Positions 33,250 to 44,219 of a stretch of 64,000 nt of DNA are shown here, in pieces. Positions within the stretch are counted from its first letter, which is position 1; each line of letters begins with the position of its first letter. The stretch is from Hortaea werneckii (taxonomy: Eukaryota; Ascomycota; Dothideomycetes; Mycosphaerellales; Teratosphaeriaceae): contig JBAOKB010000071.1 in NCBI GenBank assembly GCA_037044905.1, positions 682,001 through 746,000 on the forward strand, read 5' to 3'. Both the position numbers and the translations under genes were made by a program. The notes below the pieces were generated by a model. It did no database searches, had not been told where the DNA came from, and worked only from the letters and a program-made list of their open reading frames with translations.

Positions 33250-33972
33250 GTTTGTAATTGTTGAGATGTAGTTTGCAGGATGCGCGTCGTGCTATGCCAT
33301 ATCGAAAGTTGCTGCAAGAGTTCCAAGGTGGTCGCGTGCTCCTGCGTGCTACGCTTCCTGCTTCCCTGCAAGTATCGGATAGTACGGATGCCAACATGTG
33401 AAGATCGAATTGGGGAAGCAGGCACGGCTGATCCCGTGGATAGCCGGAGATAACATCGTATGGGAATGCAAAAGCCGAGCCTCAACTTCACTTCGCATTC
33501 CGACTTCTCTCTACAAGGGACAATCGCCCGACATCATCTACAATGCTAATCCCCTTAGCCAAGCACGAAACCTGAGTCAATATCAGAATGTCTACCTTGC
33601 TTCCTGCAATGATGTCCCGGCCGAAGGCCAGCCGGAGATGTCGAAGTTTGACTGTCCGTCTTTCCCAATGTGATATTTCCTCAATGCGATATGCGAGGCA
33701 TGGGCATGCTGCAGCCGACCTGGAAGCAGCATGTGATGATCGCTGACATAGCGCTGACCGGTCAGTTGAAAGCTTGTGCCTACTTTCCTAAAGCTCACTG
33801 TTATCTCAATCTTCTTCTTCTTCCATTTCACAACCATCTATAACTTCCACCTCCTGGACATAGCTTTGTCACTCTCCTTCACTTTACTCACACCAACTTA
33901 ACCTGAGCCCAAGCCTTATCAACATTAGGATAGCACGATCACTAATCCAGCAAAGCGGTAGCAACATTCAAG
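33250..33972. other. Divergent region, small membrane protein / GTPase B
   Basis: 723 bp with no supported gene. The 180 bp before 33973 are C/T-rich with repeated CTTCTTCTTC, typical of a fungal 5' UTR. Confidence 0.4.
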
Positions 33973-36942
33973 ATGGGCAAGCCGTCAGTCGCCCAAATGA
34001 CGCGGAGCAAGCGTAAGCGGACTGACGACGACTGCGACGATGAGGAGGCTGTCAAGCCAGAGGTCGCCGGCGAGGAAGCAGGGGGTGGCGACGGCAGCGA
34101 AGACAGTGACGACGACTACAGTAGTACCAGTGATGAGGACAGTGACACGGACGGCGACAGCACTGGCTTGATCGAGCATCATGAGGATAGCGAAGGGTTT
34201 CCGGACCGCGTAGTATACGATGAAGCTTTCGCCAAAACCGTGGCTGAGCTTTCGGACATCGCGAAGAGAGCGTTGAAGATCTTGCGCGAGAGCCAATGCA
34301 CGAGCAAGCGCGTTCGAGGACTAACTACCCATGCCGAAGAGCTCTCCCAAGTTCCGAAACCGAAATGCGAGAAGGTCGCTTTACTTGGGAACACGGGGGC
34401 TGGTACGTAGTCTTACCCCTGGCTTCAAACAAGGTTTCTGACAAGTTACAGGAAAGAGCTCGCTTTTAAACTCTTTGCTGGGTCTTCCCAACATGGCGAA
34501 GGCAGCAAGTCAGCCTCGAACCCTAATAAGCCATGATGATGCTAATGCTTATAAATAGATGGCTGGAGGCCAGAGCTGTACTTGCGTGGGCTGCGAATAC
34601 GAGCAACCCTTTCCCGAGCAGACAAAGAAGCTTGCCGCAAAAATTGAATACTTCGGGATTGCTTCCATTCGCGAACTTCTGTCTCGTCTTATCAAAGACT
34701 ACAATCACTGGAACTTCGAACGAGAAGAGGACTTGAACGAAGAGGAGAGACAGGAGCTGAGCCGTCTATCCAAGACAGCTTTCACGACATTCCGCTCTCT
34801 CTTCTGCAACAAGGAAGAATTCGAGACCATTGAAGCAGGCAGGGAATACCTTGAAGCAGCGTACCAAGGCAAAGATCAAACTGCACTGGACGAGTTTTTC
34901 GAATGGTGCAAAGAGCTGCTCGAGGAGAAGGAAGGCGAAGAGAGAGATCGTACGGAATGTTTCGATGCCGATACACAGCAGGGCCTGCTCGATCAGCTAA
35001 ACCCGCTGGTATTCTCTAACTCTCAGTTCAAGGAGCCCACACTCTGGCCGCTGGTCAAGAAGGTCCGAATCGGCATCGAGGGGCCACGCATTCTGCAGTA
35101 CATCACCCTCGTCGACTTGCCAGGTCTTGACGACACCAACCGTGTCCGGGTTGACGCTAGCTATGAGATCATGGACAAATGCGATGCGATTTGGGTTGTT
35201 GCCAAGATTGATCGTGCAATCACTGAGACGGGCGTCGATTCTTTACTTATGCGATATGGAAAAGCATTCAAAATTGTTATGATTTGCACCGGCACGGACG
35301 ACAACATTGACGCCGGCCTCGCCTCCTATCTTGAAGGCGAAGGCCAAGACATGGGGAATCATGAACAGTTGCTGAGGCAAGAAATACGCCTGCGAAAGGA
35401 ATTCGAAAAAGTCCTGCCGAAGCAGATCGCTGCCAAGCAGAAAGTCCTCACGAAAGACAAGAAGGACCAGAGAAAGGGAAAGAAGCAGACCATGACGGCA
35501 TACAGGAGGCAGAAAATCCGAGATGAGATTAAGGCCATAGTCAAAGAGAAAGATGCAGCAAAGGCCGCGCTTCCAGGAGTCGAACAGGCGCGCTTCGAAC
35601 TGCTCGTCAATGCTCGCAATGAGTACACTATTCGCCGCCTTCAAGAGGAAAAGTCTGAGCACTTACCCGAGGGGACCACACTACCCGTCTTTTGCGTCTC
35701 CAACGCGCATTACAGTTCCCTCAAAGGCGCCAGAGCAATCAAAGGCCCGCGTCTTGATGCGGCAATGACGGGTATCCCGGCTTTGCGAGCTTACGTATTA
35801 GATATTTCGGCGCCCGAGCTATCGCGCACATACGACGCCTATGTCAATCATAGGCTGACGGTCTTCATGAAAGGACTTGCTTTGTGGGCGAAATCCTACA
35901 ATGTCGAGGGCGGCGAACAGTTGCTCGCGGCCGTCAAGAAGCCGCAGGGACAAGTGAGCGGATTGATCGATCAGTACGTCGATCAAGTGGTTGCCTTCAA
36001 TGAAAAGGTTATCGTGAGCGGACTTCGAGATGCGCAGAAGGAGCTTGTCGTGGCTGCCAGCCGCGTCGTCAATGACAAGATTCAGCCTTGGCATGCCTCC
36101 ACGGTTCGCGCCTTCATCCGCAGAGATGGCAACCACCGGACATCAGTCGCTCCGCAACAGAGCTGGAATGATCAGTTCCTGGAAAAGGCCAGCAAGCTCG
36201 CTGAACAGGGCTGGGAACTGTTCAGCGACAAGGAGAAAGAACTTGCAATATCGCTCGACAAGAGCCTCCTCAGCCTGCTCGAGCGCATGGAGTGCGACAT
36301 CGGGAATCATCCGGCTGCGGTCGTCCTCCCCATGGATCGTATCAAGGAGGTGTTCGAAGCCCAAATGGACGGGATCAGAGAGGCATGCCGAGACCACGAT
36401 TCAGAGTTCAAGAAAGAGCTTCGGTGAGTTGACACTGCAAGCCAATGTGGGACCTTGCTAACAGAAACAGGAACATCAAGCTTGACACTACTCAAGACCG
36501 CCCTTCAGGCTACTTCTCCAGAGCGATGGCGGACGCCTACGAGGAATGCAAGAAGGACTCTGGTAAGCGCATCTCGAAGCCCACTTCAAGATATCAGCTA
36601 ACCTTTGCCCCAGGTACCGGCGTTAAGAAACGTTGCTTGGATAACCTCGACACCCACCTCAAGCTCGAAGGCGCCAGCTCGCCTTTCGCTCGCGTGTGCG
36701 AGAAGCTTTCGGATGCACTTCGTCCGGCTGCGCAGGCTACAAGCGGAAGGCTTGCGCAAAAGACTCAAGACATCATGAGTGAGTTGTACAGCCAGTTCGA
36801 TGACATGGTCGACAAGAAGCTGGACGACAAAGCCGAAGACGAGCTGAGGCGCCAGTTTCGAGCGTTCCTGGAAGAGGAAGAGCCAAAGTTCGAGAAGATG
36901 AAGGCGGAACTTCAGAAGGTCAAGAAAAAGTACGACAAGTGA
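33973..36942 (+). CDS. Dynamin-like large GTPase, SLIP-GC-like (paralogue B)
   Basis: Five exons (33973-34402, 34452-34508, 34569-36423, 36471-36562, 36614-36942) encode 920 aa. The N-terminus has a KRKR patch and a strongly acidic Asp/Glu/Ser stretch. G1 GNTGAGKSS (139-147) is split by the first intron; G3 is DLPG (345-348); the G4 position reads TGTD (403-406), again not canonical. A Lys/Glu-rich coiled-coil-like region (about 440-520) precedes LVNARNEYTIRRLQ, then VFCVSNAHYSSL and MTGIPALRAYVLDISAP. The C-terminus is helical and ends KVKKKYDK. It is collinear with the gene at 17522 over the whole length, including SKTAFTTFRSLFCNKEEF versus CQTAFKIFRSLFCDKPEF. The final intron is at the same place in both, while the others differ. 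The second intron (34509-34568) is my best fit and could shift. Function unknown. Confidence 0.82.
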
Positions 36943-37217
36943 TGAATCCGGCGTGGACGAAGCGGTGAGAGAAAAGTCGGCAGAGAAAGAAGACACATGA
37001 GCAGCCTTGAGGCCTCTGCATTGGCCCAGCATACTTAGGAAGGTGGCTAGGACATTCACGACCCTCAAGATAGCATTGACTAGCATCAATATAACCAGAC
37101 CAGCACGATAACAGCTTCCTTGTAGGCAGCGGCACAAGACTGAATCATCCCTATCGTCTCAAAATCTTTCAATGTCATTTGGCATGCTACAACTGACCCC
37201 CTTCGTGATACCATGCG

Positions 37218-37231
37218 CCCCCCCCCCCCCC
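37218..37231. repeat. Poly-C tract, 14 nt
   Basis: Uninterrupted C run, directly read. Such runs are prone to length errors in sequencing. Confidence 0.9.
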
Positions 37232-37331
37232 GTTTAAGCATCGTGTTTGCTTGGTTGTGTGTGTGACGCCTGAAACGCCTTTCGTCGTGTGCCGCCCCAG
37301 AAGAAAAGGAATTCTGGCGCAGATTTTCCAT

Positions 37332-37355
37332 AGCAGCAGCAGCAGCAGCAGCAGC
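37332..37355. repeat. (AGC)8 microsatellite
   Basis: Eight perfect AGC units in the 3' flank of RAB11; noncoding. Confidence 0.9.
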
Positions 37356-37489
37356 GTCCGCCCGCGAAAACTGATAAAGCAGCAAGATCCCTAGCACCCC
37401 CGCCGCTTTCCCCCTTTCGCATTCCGCTCCGCGTTGGAAAAAGACATAACTCGTATGCATTTACTCTGTATCCCGCTCTCTCTCTGTCT

Positions 37490-38305
37490 CTAACAGCACT
37501 GTCCCTTCTTCGTCGCGTCGCCCGGCGGGTTACTAGGGCCGAGCGGGATCGACTGGCCCTGACCAGGACCTGAGGAGGATTCGTCCTGTTGCAGGCTCTT
37601 GCTGCTGACGATCCGGTAGATTTCTGTAATCGCGGCACACATGTTAGCTGTAATTCGACCATGGCGATTCCCTCCCTTCTCAAACCCATGCGAAAATCAA
37701 ATGGCAAAACAAATGGTCACGTACCTGTCAACTCATTCTGGAACGCAAGCTCCACATTGCTGGCGTCCAATGCCGACGTCTCGATGAAGCTCAGCCCGTT
37801 CTGGCTCGCGAACTCCTTGGCCTCCTCGGTCGGCACTGCCCGCAGGTGCCGCAGATCGCTCTTGTTACCGACCAGCATGATGACAATGTTGGTGTCGGCA
37901 TGATCCCGCAGCTCTTTCAGCCACCGCGTCACGTTCTCGTAGGTCTGGTGCTTGCTGATGTCGTAGACGAGGAGGGCGCCGACGGCGCCGCGGTAGTAGG
38001 CCGAGGTGATGGCGCGGTAGCGTTCCTGGCCCGCCGTGTCCCAGATCTGCGCCTTGATGGTCTTGTTGTCGACTTGGATGCTGCGGGTCGCGAACTCGAC
38101 GCCGATGGTGGATTTGCTGTCGAGGTTGAACTCGTTGCGCGTGAACCGCGAGAGCAGGTTGGATTTGCCGACGCCGCTGTCTCCTATCAGGACGACCTTG
38201 AAGAGATACTATGGCATTGCAGTCTCGTCAGCTTTCAGTGATCCCGTGGGGGGCCTCAAGGCAGGTGGGATTGGGTTATCGTACGTCGTACTCGTCGTTG
38301 GCCAT
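37490..38305 (-). CDS. RAB11: Rab GTPase, Rab11 / Ypt31 family
   Basis: Minus-strand exons 38305-38285 (21 nt, MANDEYD), 38208-37725 and 37623-37490 encode 212 aa. Rab11/Ypt31 drives traffic from the late Golgi and recycling endosomes. All G motifs are intact: GDSGVGKSN, the effector-loop Thr in KSTIGVEF, WDTAGQERYRAI, GNKSDL and TSAL. The switch and RabSF stretches (RSIQVDNKTIKAQIWDTAG, LRHLRAVPTEEAKEF) are those of Rab11. The C-terminus KKGQCC is a double-cysteine geranylgeranylation signal. Introns are 76 and 101 nt; the tiny first exon is usual for this gene in filamentous fungi. Its likely exchange factor, TRAPPII, is represented by TRS120 at 54962-58894. Identification is secure. Confidence 0.96.
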
Positions 38306-38793
38306 GTTGGAGGGGTGATGGAGGTGGCGAGGCTGATCAGATTCAAGCTGCACTCGGGATGCGCTTGGCTAGGGTATGGGGGTGGCGGAAGTGGTGGTGG
38401 TGGTGGTGGTGGTGGAGGTGGGGGTTGAATTGTAGTCAGGAGATGTTCTCAGCTCACTCGTTCACCGTTGTTGCGTTGCCTGTCCGGTGATGAAGCGGGC
38501 CCTCACCTCACAGGCCACTCCAGACTGACCGCTTGGCAAAGGGTCTCTCAGCTGGCACGTGCCCACGTTTCACTCTTGCGACATTCGCGTTGCGCTATCA
38601 TGGCTTCGGGCGAGATAACTTTCTTTACATCCACATTTGAACGCGTACCTTGTCCATGATCGCGTCAAAGAAAGATCATGACCATCAGAAGCAGATGAGA
38701 AATTGTTGTTCGAGGGCTCGGCACGCGTGACGGCTTGAAAATTCCCAGCATCTACATTCTGTGGAATCGTAATCGCCGCATCTTTTAGTCAAC
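38306..38793. promoter_or_regulatory. Divergent promoter RAB11 / SSL1 with GTG repeat
   Basis: 488 bp between divergent starts. Near RAB11 lies an imperfect GTG/GGT tract (about 38391-38424), which would be a CAC/ACC repeat in the RAB11 leader. Confidence 0.5.
38391..38424. repeat. Imperfect (GTG)n microsatellite
   Basis: Tandem GTG/GGT units followed by GGAGGTGGGGG; lies about 90 bp upstream of the RAB11 start codon. Confidence 0.85.
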
Positions 38794-40213
38794 ATGGCGG
38801 ATTCTGGTGATGAGTACGATGAGGATGATGTCGTTGCCCCTGGGCGCGGTGGCAAAAATTTGGCATCGCGGCCAAAAGAGAGAGGCCAGGCTCGGTGGGA
38901 AGAATCGGTCAACCGAAATTGGGAGCTCCAGGAAGCCCCCGATGGCAGCATTGAAGGCGTTCTAGGCGGCTTGGAGGAGGCCGACAAGCGCAAAAGGTAC
39001 TCTTTGCAGCATGACCACGATGCGCGAAAATGTCTATTAACGATAGTCCAGGCTGCTGAAAGACACTACACCGCTCCAACGTGGTATTATTCGCCACACG
39101 CTGCTAGTCCTGGACTTGTCAACCGCGATGAACGAGAAAGATCTACGACCGACCCGGCACTTACTGACTATCAACTACACAACAATGTTCGTGCGTGAGT
39201 TCTTTGAGCAGAATCCGATCTCGCAACTCGGTATCCTTGGAATGCGGGAGGGACTTGCGATTCGGGTCAGCGACATGTCTGGCAACCCCAACGATCATAT
39301 CAACGCGCTTAAGCAACTCCGTGGGACCGAGCCGAAAGGCAACCCATCGCTTCAAAACGCTCTGGACATGGCAAGAGCGGCGTTGTACCACACGCCGTCC
39401 CATGGGACGAGGGAGGTTGTCATTGTCTTGGGTGCTCTGCTTACTTCCGATCCGGGCGACATCCACTCGACGATCAAAGCATGCATCAAAGATCGAATAC
39501 GGGTTCGCATCATCGGTCTGGCAGCCCAAATGCATATTTGCGCCGAGATCTGCCGCAAGACCAACAACAACAGCTCTGAATATTACAATGTGGCCGTCGA
39601 TGAAGTCGACTACCGACAACAACTCATGGAAATCACTACGCCGCCCGTCCTCCGCGCTACCGATGAAGCGGCACAGAAAGCCAGCCAAGCCGCACTTCTG
39701 ATGATGGGGTTCCCTTCCCGGATCGCGATGGAAGAGAAGCCAACCCTTTGTGCATGCCATGGGGAGCTAACAAGAGGCGGTTACCTGTGCTCGCGTTGCA
39801 AAGCGAAAGTCTGCGGGCTTCCCGCCACCTGCCCCGGCTGCGACTTGACTCTCATCCTGTCTACTCATCTGGCCCGCTCATACCACCACCTCTTCCCTCT
39901 TCAAAACTGGGCTGAAGTCTCCTGGGATCGTGCGCGCAAGCGGGGTAGCGTTCAGTGCTTTGGCTGTCTTTCACCGTTTCCCGCTATTCCGGCGCCGCAT
40001 GAGACTGCTAATGGGGCTGAGCACGACCAGGCTAATGCGAAAACGAAAAGGGCTGAAGGTGCCAGCGAGAGTAGCCGGTATGAATGCGAGACATGCCATA
40101 ATCATTTCTGCATCGACTGCGACGTGTTCTGTCACGAAGTCGTTCATAATTGCCCTGGTTGTCAGAGCAGTGCTCACCTACCTGGCGTTGAGAAACAAAG
40201 CAATGGCGCTTGA
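38794..40213 (+). CDS. SSL1: TFIIH core subunit SSL1 (p44)
   Basis: Two exons (38794-38996 and 39052-40213; 55-nt intron with CTATTAAC) encode 454 aa. Ssl1 is the p44 subunit of the TFIIH core and stimulates the XPD/Rad3 helicase in nucleotide-excision repair and transcription. After an acidic N-terminus there is a von Willebrand A-like domain beginning at the splice (LVLDLSTAMNEKD) and covering about residues 85-270 (SQLGILGMREGLA, NPSLQNALDMARAAL, REVVIVLGALLTSDPGD). The Ssl1 C4 zinc finger (CACHG...CSRCKAKVC...CPGC) follows, and the C-terminal RING-like unit (CFGC...CETCHNHFCIDCDVFCHE...CPGC) is complete. The acceptor is placed so that DKRKR joins LLKDTTPLQRGIIRH, the conserved Ssl1 start of the domain. 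Secure. Confidence 0.94.
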
Positions 40214-40594
40214 GAAGTGTGAATTAACAAGACTGAGACCGGCACTGGACATTACAGACGGTAAACCTTCCTCCGGCGCATCAAGAAACACCACCTCACC
40301 ATCACATCAAATAAAAGATGCGGACCCCAGAGTTCGGCTAGGAGGTTAGAGTTTGGATGACTCAGCACCTGCCAACCTCCAATGGAAGGCGCGCCGTTAG
40401 ACCGTTGCAGGATTCCCGACCGCATTCTTTCCGAGGCGCCAGGTTTCCTAAATGCACGAGATGCATACAGCTGATACTGCGCCACATTGAATTTGCTCCA
40501 ACACCTCACGCCGTGTCTTCCACCATCTTTCGTACCCTGTCGGACCTCTAGAGCCTTCAATATCTGGTGTTAATCGAGAGAATACATTTTCAAA
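40214..40594. other. Intergenic, SSL1 3' side and promoter of sulfotransferase-like gene
   Basis: 381 bp without a supported gene. A frame with some length here (39930-40349) is a shadow of SSL1 that runs past its stop. Confidence 0.4.
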
Positions 40595-41638
40595 ATGGGC
40601 TCCAAACCACAGTCGGAGCATCTGCCTCGATGCATTTTCGTCTTCGACTCTCCAAGGACATGCTCGAATTTGTTCGGCAAGCTTTTCTCAGCTGATCCGC
40701 AGCTGGACTATGTACGCCACCCTTACCTTTTGCCAGGCATCCGGGGTCCGGAGAAGATCGAGGCGAACATGAGCAAAGAGACTCTCGAGGCCCTCGGGAA
40801 GAAATACGAGGGCAGAATCTCTGAAGAAGACCTGAAGGCATGGGGTCAACTGACCTACGAACGCGCAAACGAAGAGGTCGCCGAGAAGATCCGCAACGCG
40901 CAGACCAATGGCAAAATCCTCTTTGCCCACGAGCACTCAGCCGTTTGCGTGCAGAAGGATGTCGCGCTTGCTTGTCTCCGAAGTGATAACCCATCCTCTT
41001 TCAAGCCTTCCACTAGACCTACACCGCTCAGCGATGCAGTCCTCAAAAGCTGCGTCCCAGCCATGCTTATCCGCCACCCCGCCCGAATCGTCCCTTCCCT
41101 CTACCGCGCCGAGACCGCTACGAATATGCTGCGTATCGGCGACGAGGCTTTCACGCTCTGGTCCACCGTGCGCTTCACAAGGATCATGTACGAGTACCTG
41201 GAGGGTCTTGGCAACCGGCCAGTCGTCGTCGATGCAGAGGATCTGGTGCAAGATACCCAGGCGCTTGTGGGGAAGCTGTGTCAAGCGCTGGCTATTGATC
41301 CCAAGGGTGTCCAATTGCAGTGGGATGCTGCGAAGCCGGATGAGCCGCTTCCGGAGGGCGTGGAGCCCGGTTTTCATGATGTCCTCAGGGCTAGTACGGG
41401 GATTATTCATGAGAAGGATTATGTAAGTTTAAGAATCCAGGATCTTCAGGGAAGCTTCTGGGAGAGAGAGGGCGTGCTAATATTTTCTGATTGACAGATC
41501 CCGGACTCGAGGCTTGATCTGGACGTTGAGACCAGCAAGTGGACGGATGAGTTTGGGCGTGAGGTTGCGCAGGAGCTGAGGAGGAAGGTGGATGCTGATA
41601 TGGAGACTTATCTGTGGCTGCGCGAGAGGAAGCTCTAG
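40595..41638 (+). CDS. Sulfotransferase-like P-loop protein
   Basis: Two exons (40595-41422 and 41498-41638; 75-nt intron with GCTAAT) encode 322 aa, a normal size for the family. The N-terminal strand-loop-helix CIFVFDSPRTCSNLFGKLF fits the 5'-phosphosulfate-binding loop, and AMLIRHPARIVPSLYRAE has the Arg...Ser arrangement that binds the 3'-phosphate of PAPS in sulfotransferases. Beyond that, the similarity is to a loosely defined group of fungal P-loop proteins rather than to a sulfotransferase with a known substrate, so the reaction is not assigned. No signal peptide or membrane span is seen, so a cytosolic protein is likely. Downstream sequence to 41902 is noncoding. Confidence 0.68.
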
Positions 41639-41902
41639 TGGCTACTTGAGGGGCAAGAATGGGGAGTTTTTGAGTACGTATAGTGACCGACAAGCCTTTG
41701 TGATGTCGTCGCAGAAAGAGGGTCTAATGACTACTAAAGCTCACAATGGAAGATTTTCAGTACGTGCAATTCAAGGAGTACTGGACAAGCCTTCTTGATC
41801 CGTCGATGGAGGAAGCTCTAGAGACTCACAGAGCCCACTGCGGGGATTCTTCACTACGTACAATGCAAGCAGTAACGAACAAACATTTTTGCAGTGCCGT
41901 CG

Positions 41903-43459
41903 TTACAAGTCGACACCACCAAACACCAGTCTTGAAGCCACTCGTTCGCCCATCTTACAGCTCATCTCCATCGAACTCATGACCTCCTCGCCACCACCGG
42001 TATAATACAACCGCGGCGCCAACTCGAACTTGCCCACGAAATCCTGCCCGCTTCTGTACGGCAAGAACGCTTTCGGCCACACGTCTCGACGTACCCACGA
42101 GATTCCCTTCAGCGGGACTTTCTCGTCGTGCTCTGATCCCAGCATATGGACTAGCTCGGCGTCCTCGAGCGCGCGTTGCGAGTGGATGCGGTAGAGGTAC
42201 TCCAGTTCGCATAAGTCGCAGCCGGTGGCCGGGGGGCAGCCATAGAAGTAGCAAATGTCGCTGCCTTGGACACTGAGTATGTTCGTGTCGCCGGGAGGGG
42301 AGGAAGAGGTGAGGAGGTCGTCGTTGGTTATGCTGGTGTTGAGGGATGGATCGGAGAAGTTAGTGGCGAGTTGGAATGGGGAGGTAAAGTGCGTAATGTG
42401 GGCTTCGATGAAGTCGTTTGCTGTTGATGCTGTGTTCAGATTGAGGCCCAGTCCGCTGAGCTCTATGTTCAGAAGCTGCAGCGGCCCGGCTAGGACGACG
42501 GAGTCGTATTCGACGTATTCGACGTCTTCCAAGTCTTCTGATCCATGTTTGACCGTTAATCTGTAGCGGCGCTCTTGCCCGCGGCCGATGGCGATGACTT
42601 CTGAGGACAGGGAAAGGTGCGCTCCTGAGAGCTTGATCAGGCGTTCGATGAGTCGACTGTTGCCGCCGTCTACCATAGTAGTGGACGATGATCCAGCCGC
42701 AATTAAAGCAGGCAGACCAAGGACATCCTCCAAGTCTCTCCCGAGTCTTGCCCGGACGCAAGGGCGTACGATCTCTTCTTGGAACTCACATGAAATGTTG
42801 ACACTGTCGAGGTAGTCCCGCGCATTCCTTGATATGAGGGGAAGCAAGCCCAGATCCTCCATGCCTTTCTGGACTGTATCGAAGTGTTGGTAGACTGTAA
42901 AGCGGCGCCACTTTTCCAGTGTCGATATGACCTCCTTCCGGAATCGCCAGGCCGAAGCACCATACTTCCACAGCCGCTTCGCAAATTGCGACCAGGATAG
43001 ACCGAGCACATCGCAAGTCACCTGATTCTGTGAAGGGAATTTAGTCCAGTGAGTGTGGGCACGGATATGGTAGAAGTCTGTGGTGACCGTGTGTAGAAGA
43101 CGCACAGCCCTCAGCGTTTGCATGAGACACTCATCGTGGGTGGAGAACGTGGTGGCGCCGAGCTCCAGAGAAGCTGAAAATTCCGTTTGTGGTTCGACAG
43201 TGTGTATGCGTCCTCCAAACCTCGATTCGCGCTCGTAAATGGTGATTTGAAGCCTTGAATGAGGGTGATAAAGCTCCTCGTAAGCGTGGAAAGCAACAGA
43301 CGCCCCTGCCAAACCTGCGCCGACGATGGCAACGCTGATGGGGCTTGAATCGTGTACAGCGCTGCGGTTGCTGACGATGTTGCCCAGTTCCCAGTCGTCC
43401 AGGAAAGAGAGACCCGAAGCCAGCAACAGGTGGGATAAAATGGCTATGAAGAGCAACAT
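41903..43459 (-). CDS. Prenylcysteine oxidase-like FAD protein
   Basis: A single exon encodes 518 aa. A signal peptide (MLLFIAILSHLLLASGLSFL) sends it into the secretory/vacuolar pathway. The FAD-binding Rossmann motif ISVAIVGAGLAGASVAFHAY is followed by the ADP-binding continuation ITIYERESRFGGRIHTVE, then LELGATTF. The C-terminal half holds the prenylcysteine-lyase domain, including PALIAAGSSSTTMVDGGNSR and LYYTGGGEEVMSSMEMSCKM. The family oxidises the thioether of farnesyl- or geranylgeranyl-cysteine left after turnover of prenylated proteins, releasing cysteine, an aldehyde and H2O2. It is divergent from the metalloprotease gene. The fold is certain; the substrate is inferred from the family. 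Confidence 0.87.
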   Translation of the reverse strand: MLLFIAILSHLLLASGLSFLDDWELGNIVSNRSAVHDSSPISVAIVGAGLAGASVAFHAYEELYHPHSRLQITIYERESRFGGRIHTVEPQTEFSASLELGATTFSTHDECLMQTLRAVRLLHTVTTDFYHIRAHTHWTKFPSQNQVTCDVLGLSWSQFAKRLWKYGASAWRFRKEVISTLEKWRRFTVYQHFDTVQKGMEDLGLLPLISRNARDYLDSVNISCEFQEEIVRPCVRARLGRDLEDVLGLPALIAAGSSSTTMVDGGNSRLIERLIKLSGAHLSLSSEVIAIGRGQERRYRLTVKHGSEDLEDVEYVEYDSVVLAGPLQLLNIELSGLGLNLNTASTANDFIEAHITHFTSPFQLATNFSDPSLNTSITNDDLLTSSSPPGDTNILSVQGSDICYFYGCPPATGCDLCELEYLYRIHSQRALEDAELVHMLGSEHDEKVPLKGISWVRRDVWPKAFLPYRSGQDFVGKFELAPRLYYTGGGEEVMSSMEMSCKMGERVASRLVFGGVDL

Positions 43460-44219
43460 CCTGAATTATTTGTAATGTTGATTCGAGGTGAAGACGAACA
43501 GGTTTTGTCCTCATTCGTAGTTTCAAAAGCTGTGCCAAGTTGGTTGCGCAAGATTACAGTGTCGCGATCTGTGCTGTGTCACTTAATACGGAAGTGAATA
43601 GGCAAGCGTGTACAAGACCCGTGCCCCTGTGCCCCACAATTATTCCGCATGAAGAGACATTCACCTACACCGAACAGGAGGCCGCCGCAAAGCGATTTTC
43701 AAGATTTTACAATGTTCACGTATTTGTCAAGACTGGTTTAGAGACAATCAACCATTCTCCAATGGACGATGGCCTGCAACTCAACGTGAGGATGGTATGT
43801 TTTCGATGACGGCCTAGAGAGCTTGCCAGGCAGTGCACAATATCAGCACCACTATCAAGCGATACCAACACCACTACCAACTTTTTAAAAAGCAGAGTGG
43901 ATGTTGCAAGGTGGATAAGACCCAAGATAATGGCGATGCGGCAAGATGACTCCGAACTAGAGAAGTCAGCAACACATTCACTTTTCGTGCATTCGCCTGG
44001 CCCAAGTTTCTTCAGACTCTTCCTTTCTCGCATAGTATACATTCGAAACCAAAGCTCTGCGTAGTACAACTCCATCTTCGCTTCCGCAATACCTTCCTAC
44101 ATCTCTTGCCCTTCTGCCAATTCGAAGCCAAAGCTCTGCAGAGTATATCCCCATCTTCGCCTCCTCAAAACCCTTCCACCTTCCCTGAAAATCCGTGCCC
44201 AAGCTTCGCATTCCTTAAC
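43460..44219. promoter_or_regulatory. Divergent promoter, PCYOX-like / metalloprotease
   Basis: 760 bp between divergent starts, with no supported gene. Its last 180 bp contain an imperfect direct repeat (listed separately) within the likely leader of the metalloprotease gene. Confidence 0.45.
44041..44177 (+). repeat. Imperfect direct repeat, two copies of about 56 bp
   Basis: Copy 1 (about 44041-44096) and copy 2 (about 44120-44177) share ATTCGAARCCAAAGCTCTGC, then CCATCTTCGCNTCC and a terminal CCTTCC, with scattered substitutions. The offset is about 80 bp. It lies in the 5' flank of the metalloprotease gene, upstream of the start at 44220. Confidence 0.75.

Larger units (their letters stand above)
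36943..37489. other. Convergent 3' regions of GTPase B and RAB11, with simple repeats
   Basis: 547 bp between stop codons. It contains a run of 14 C (37218-37231) and eight AGC units (37332-37355). No gene is supported. Confidence 0.5.

Noticed and set aside
41639..41902. Weak similarity between the tail of the sulfotransferase-like gene and sequence 150 bp downstream (both contain GAAGCTCTAG)
   Set aside because: The shared block is too short and the flanks differ; a duplication is not supported.
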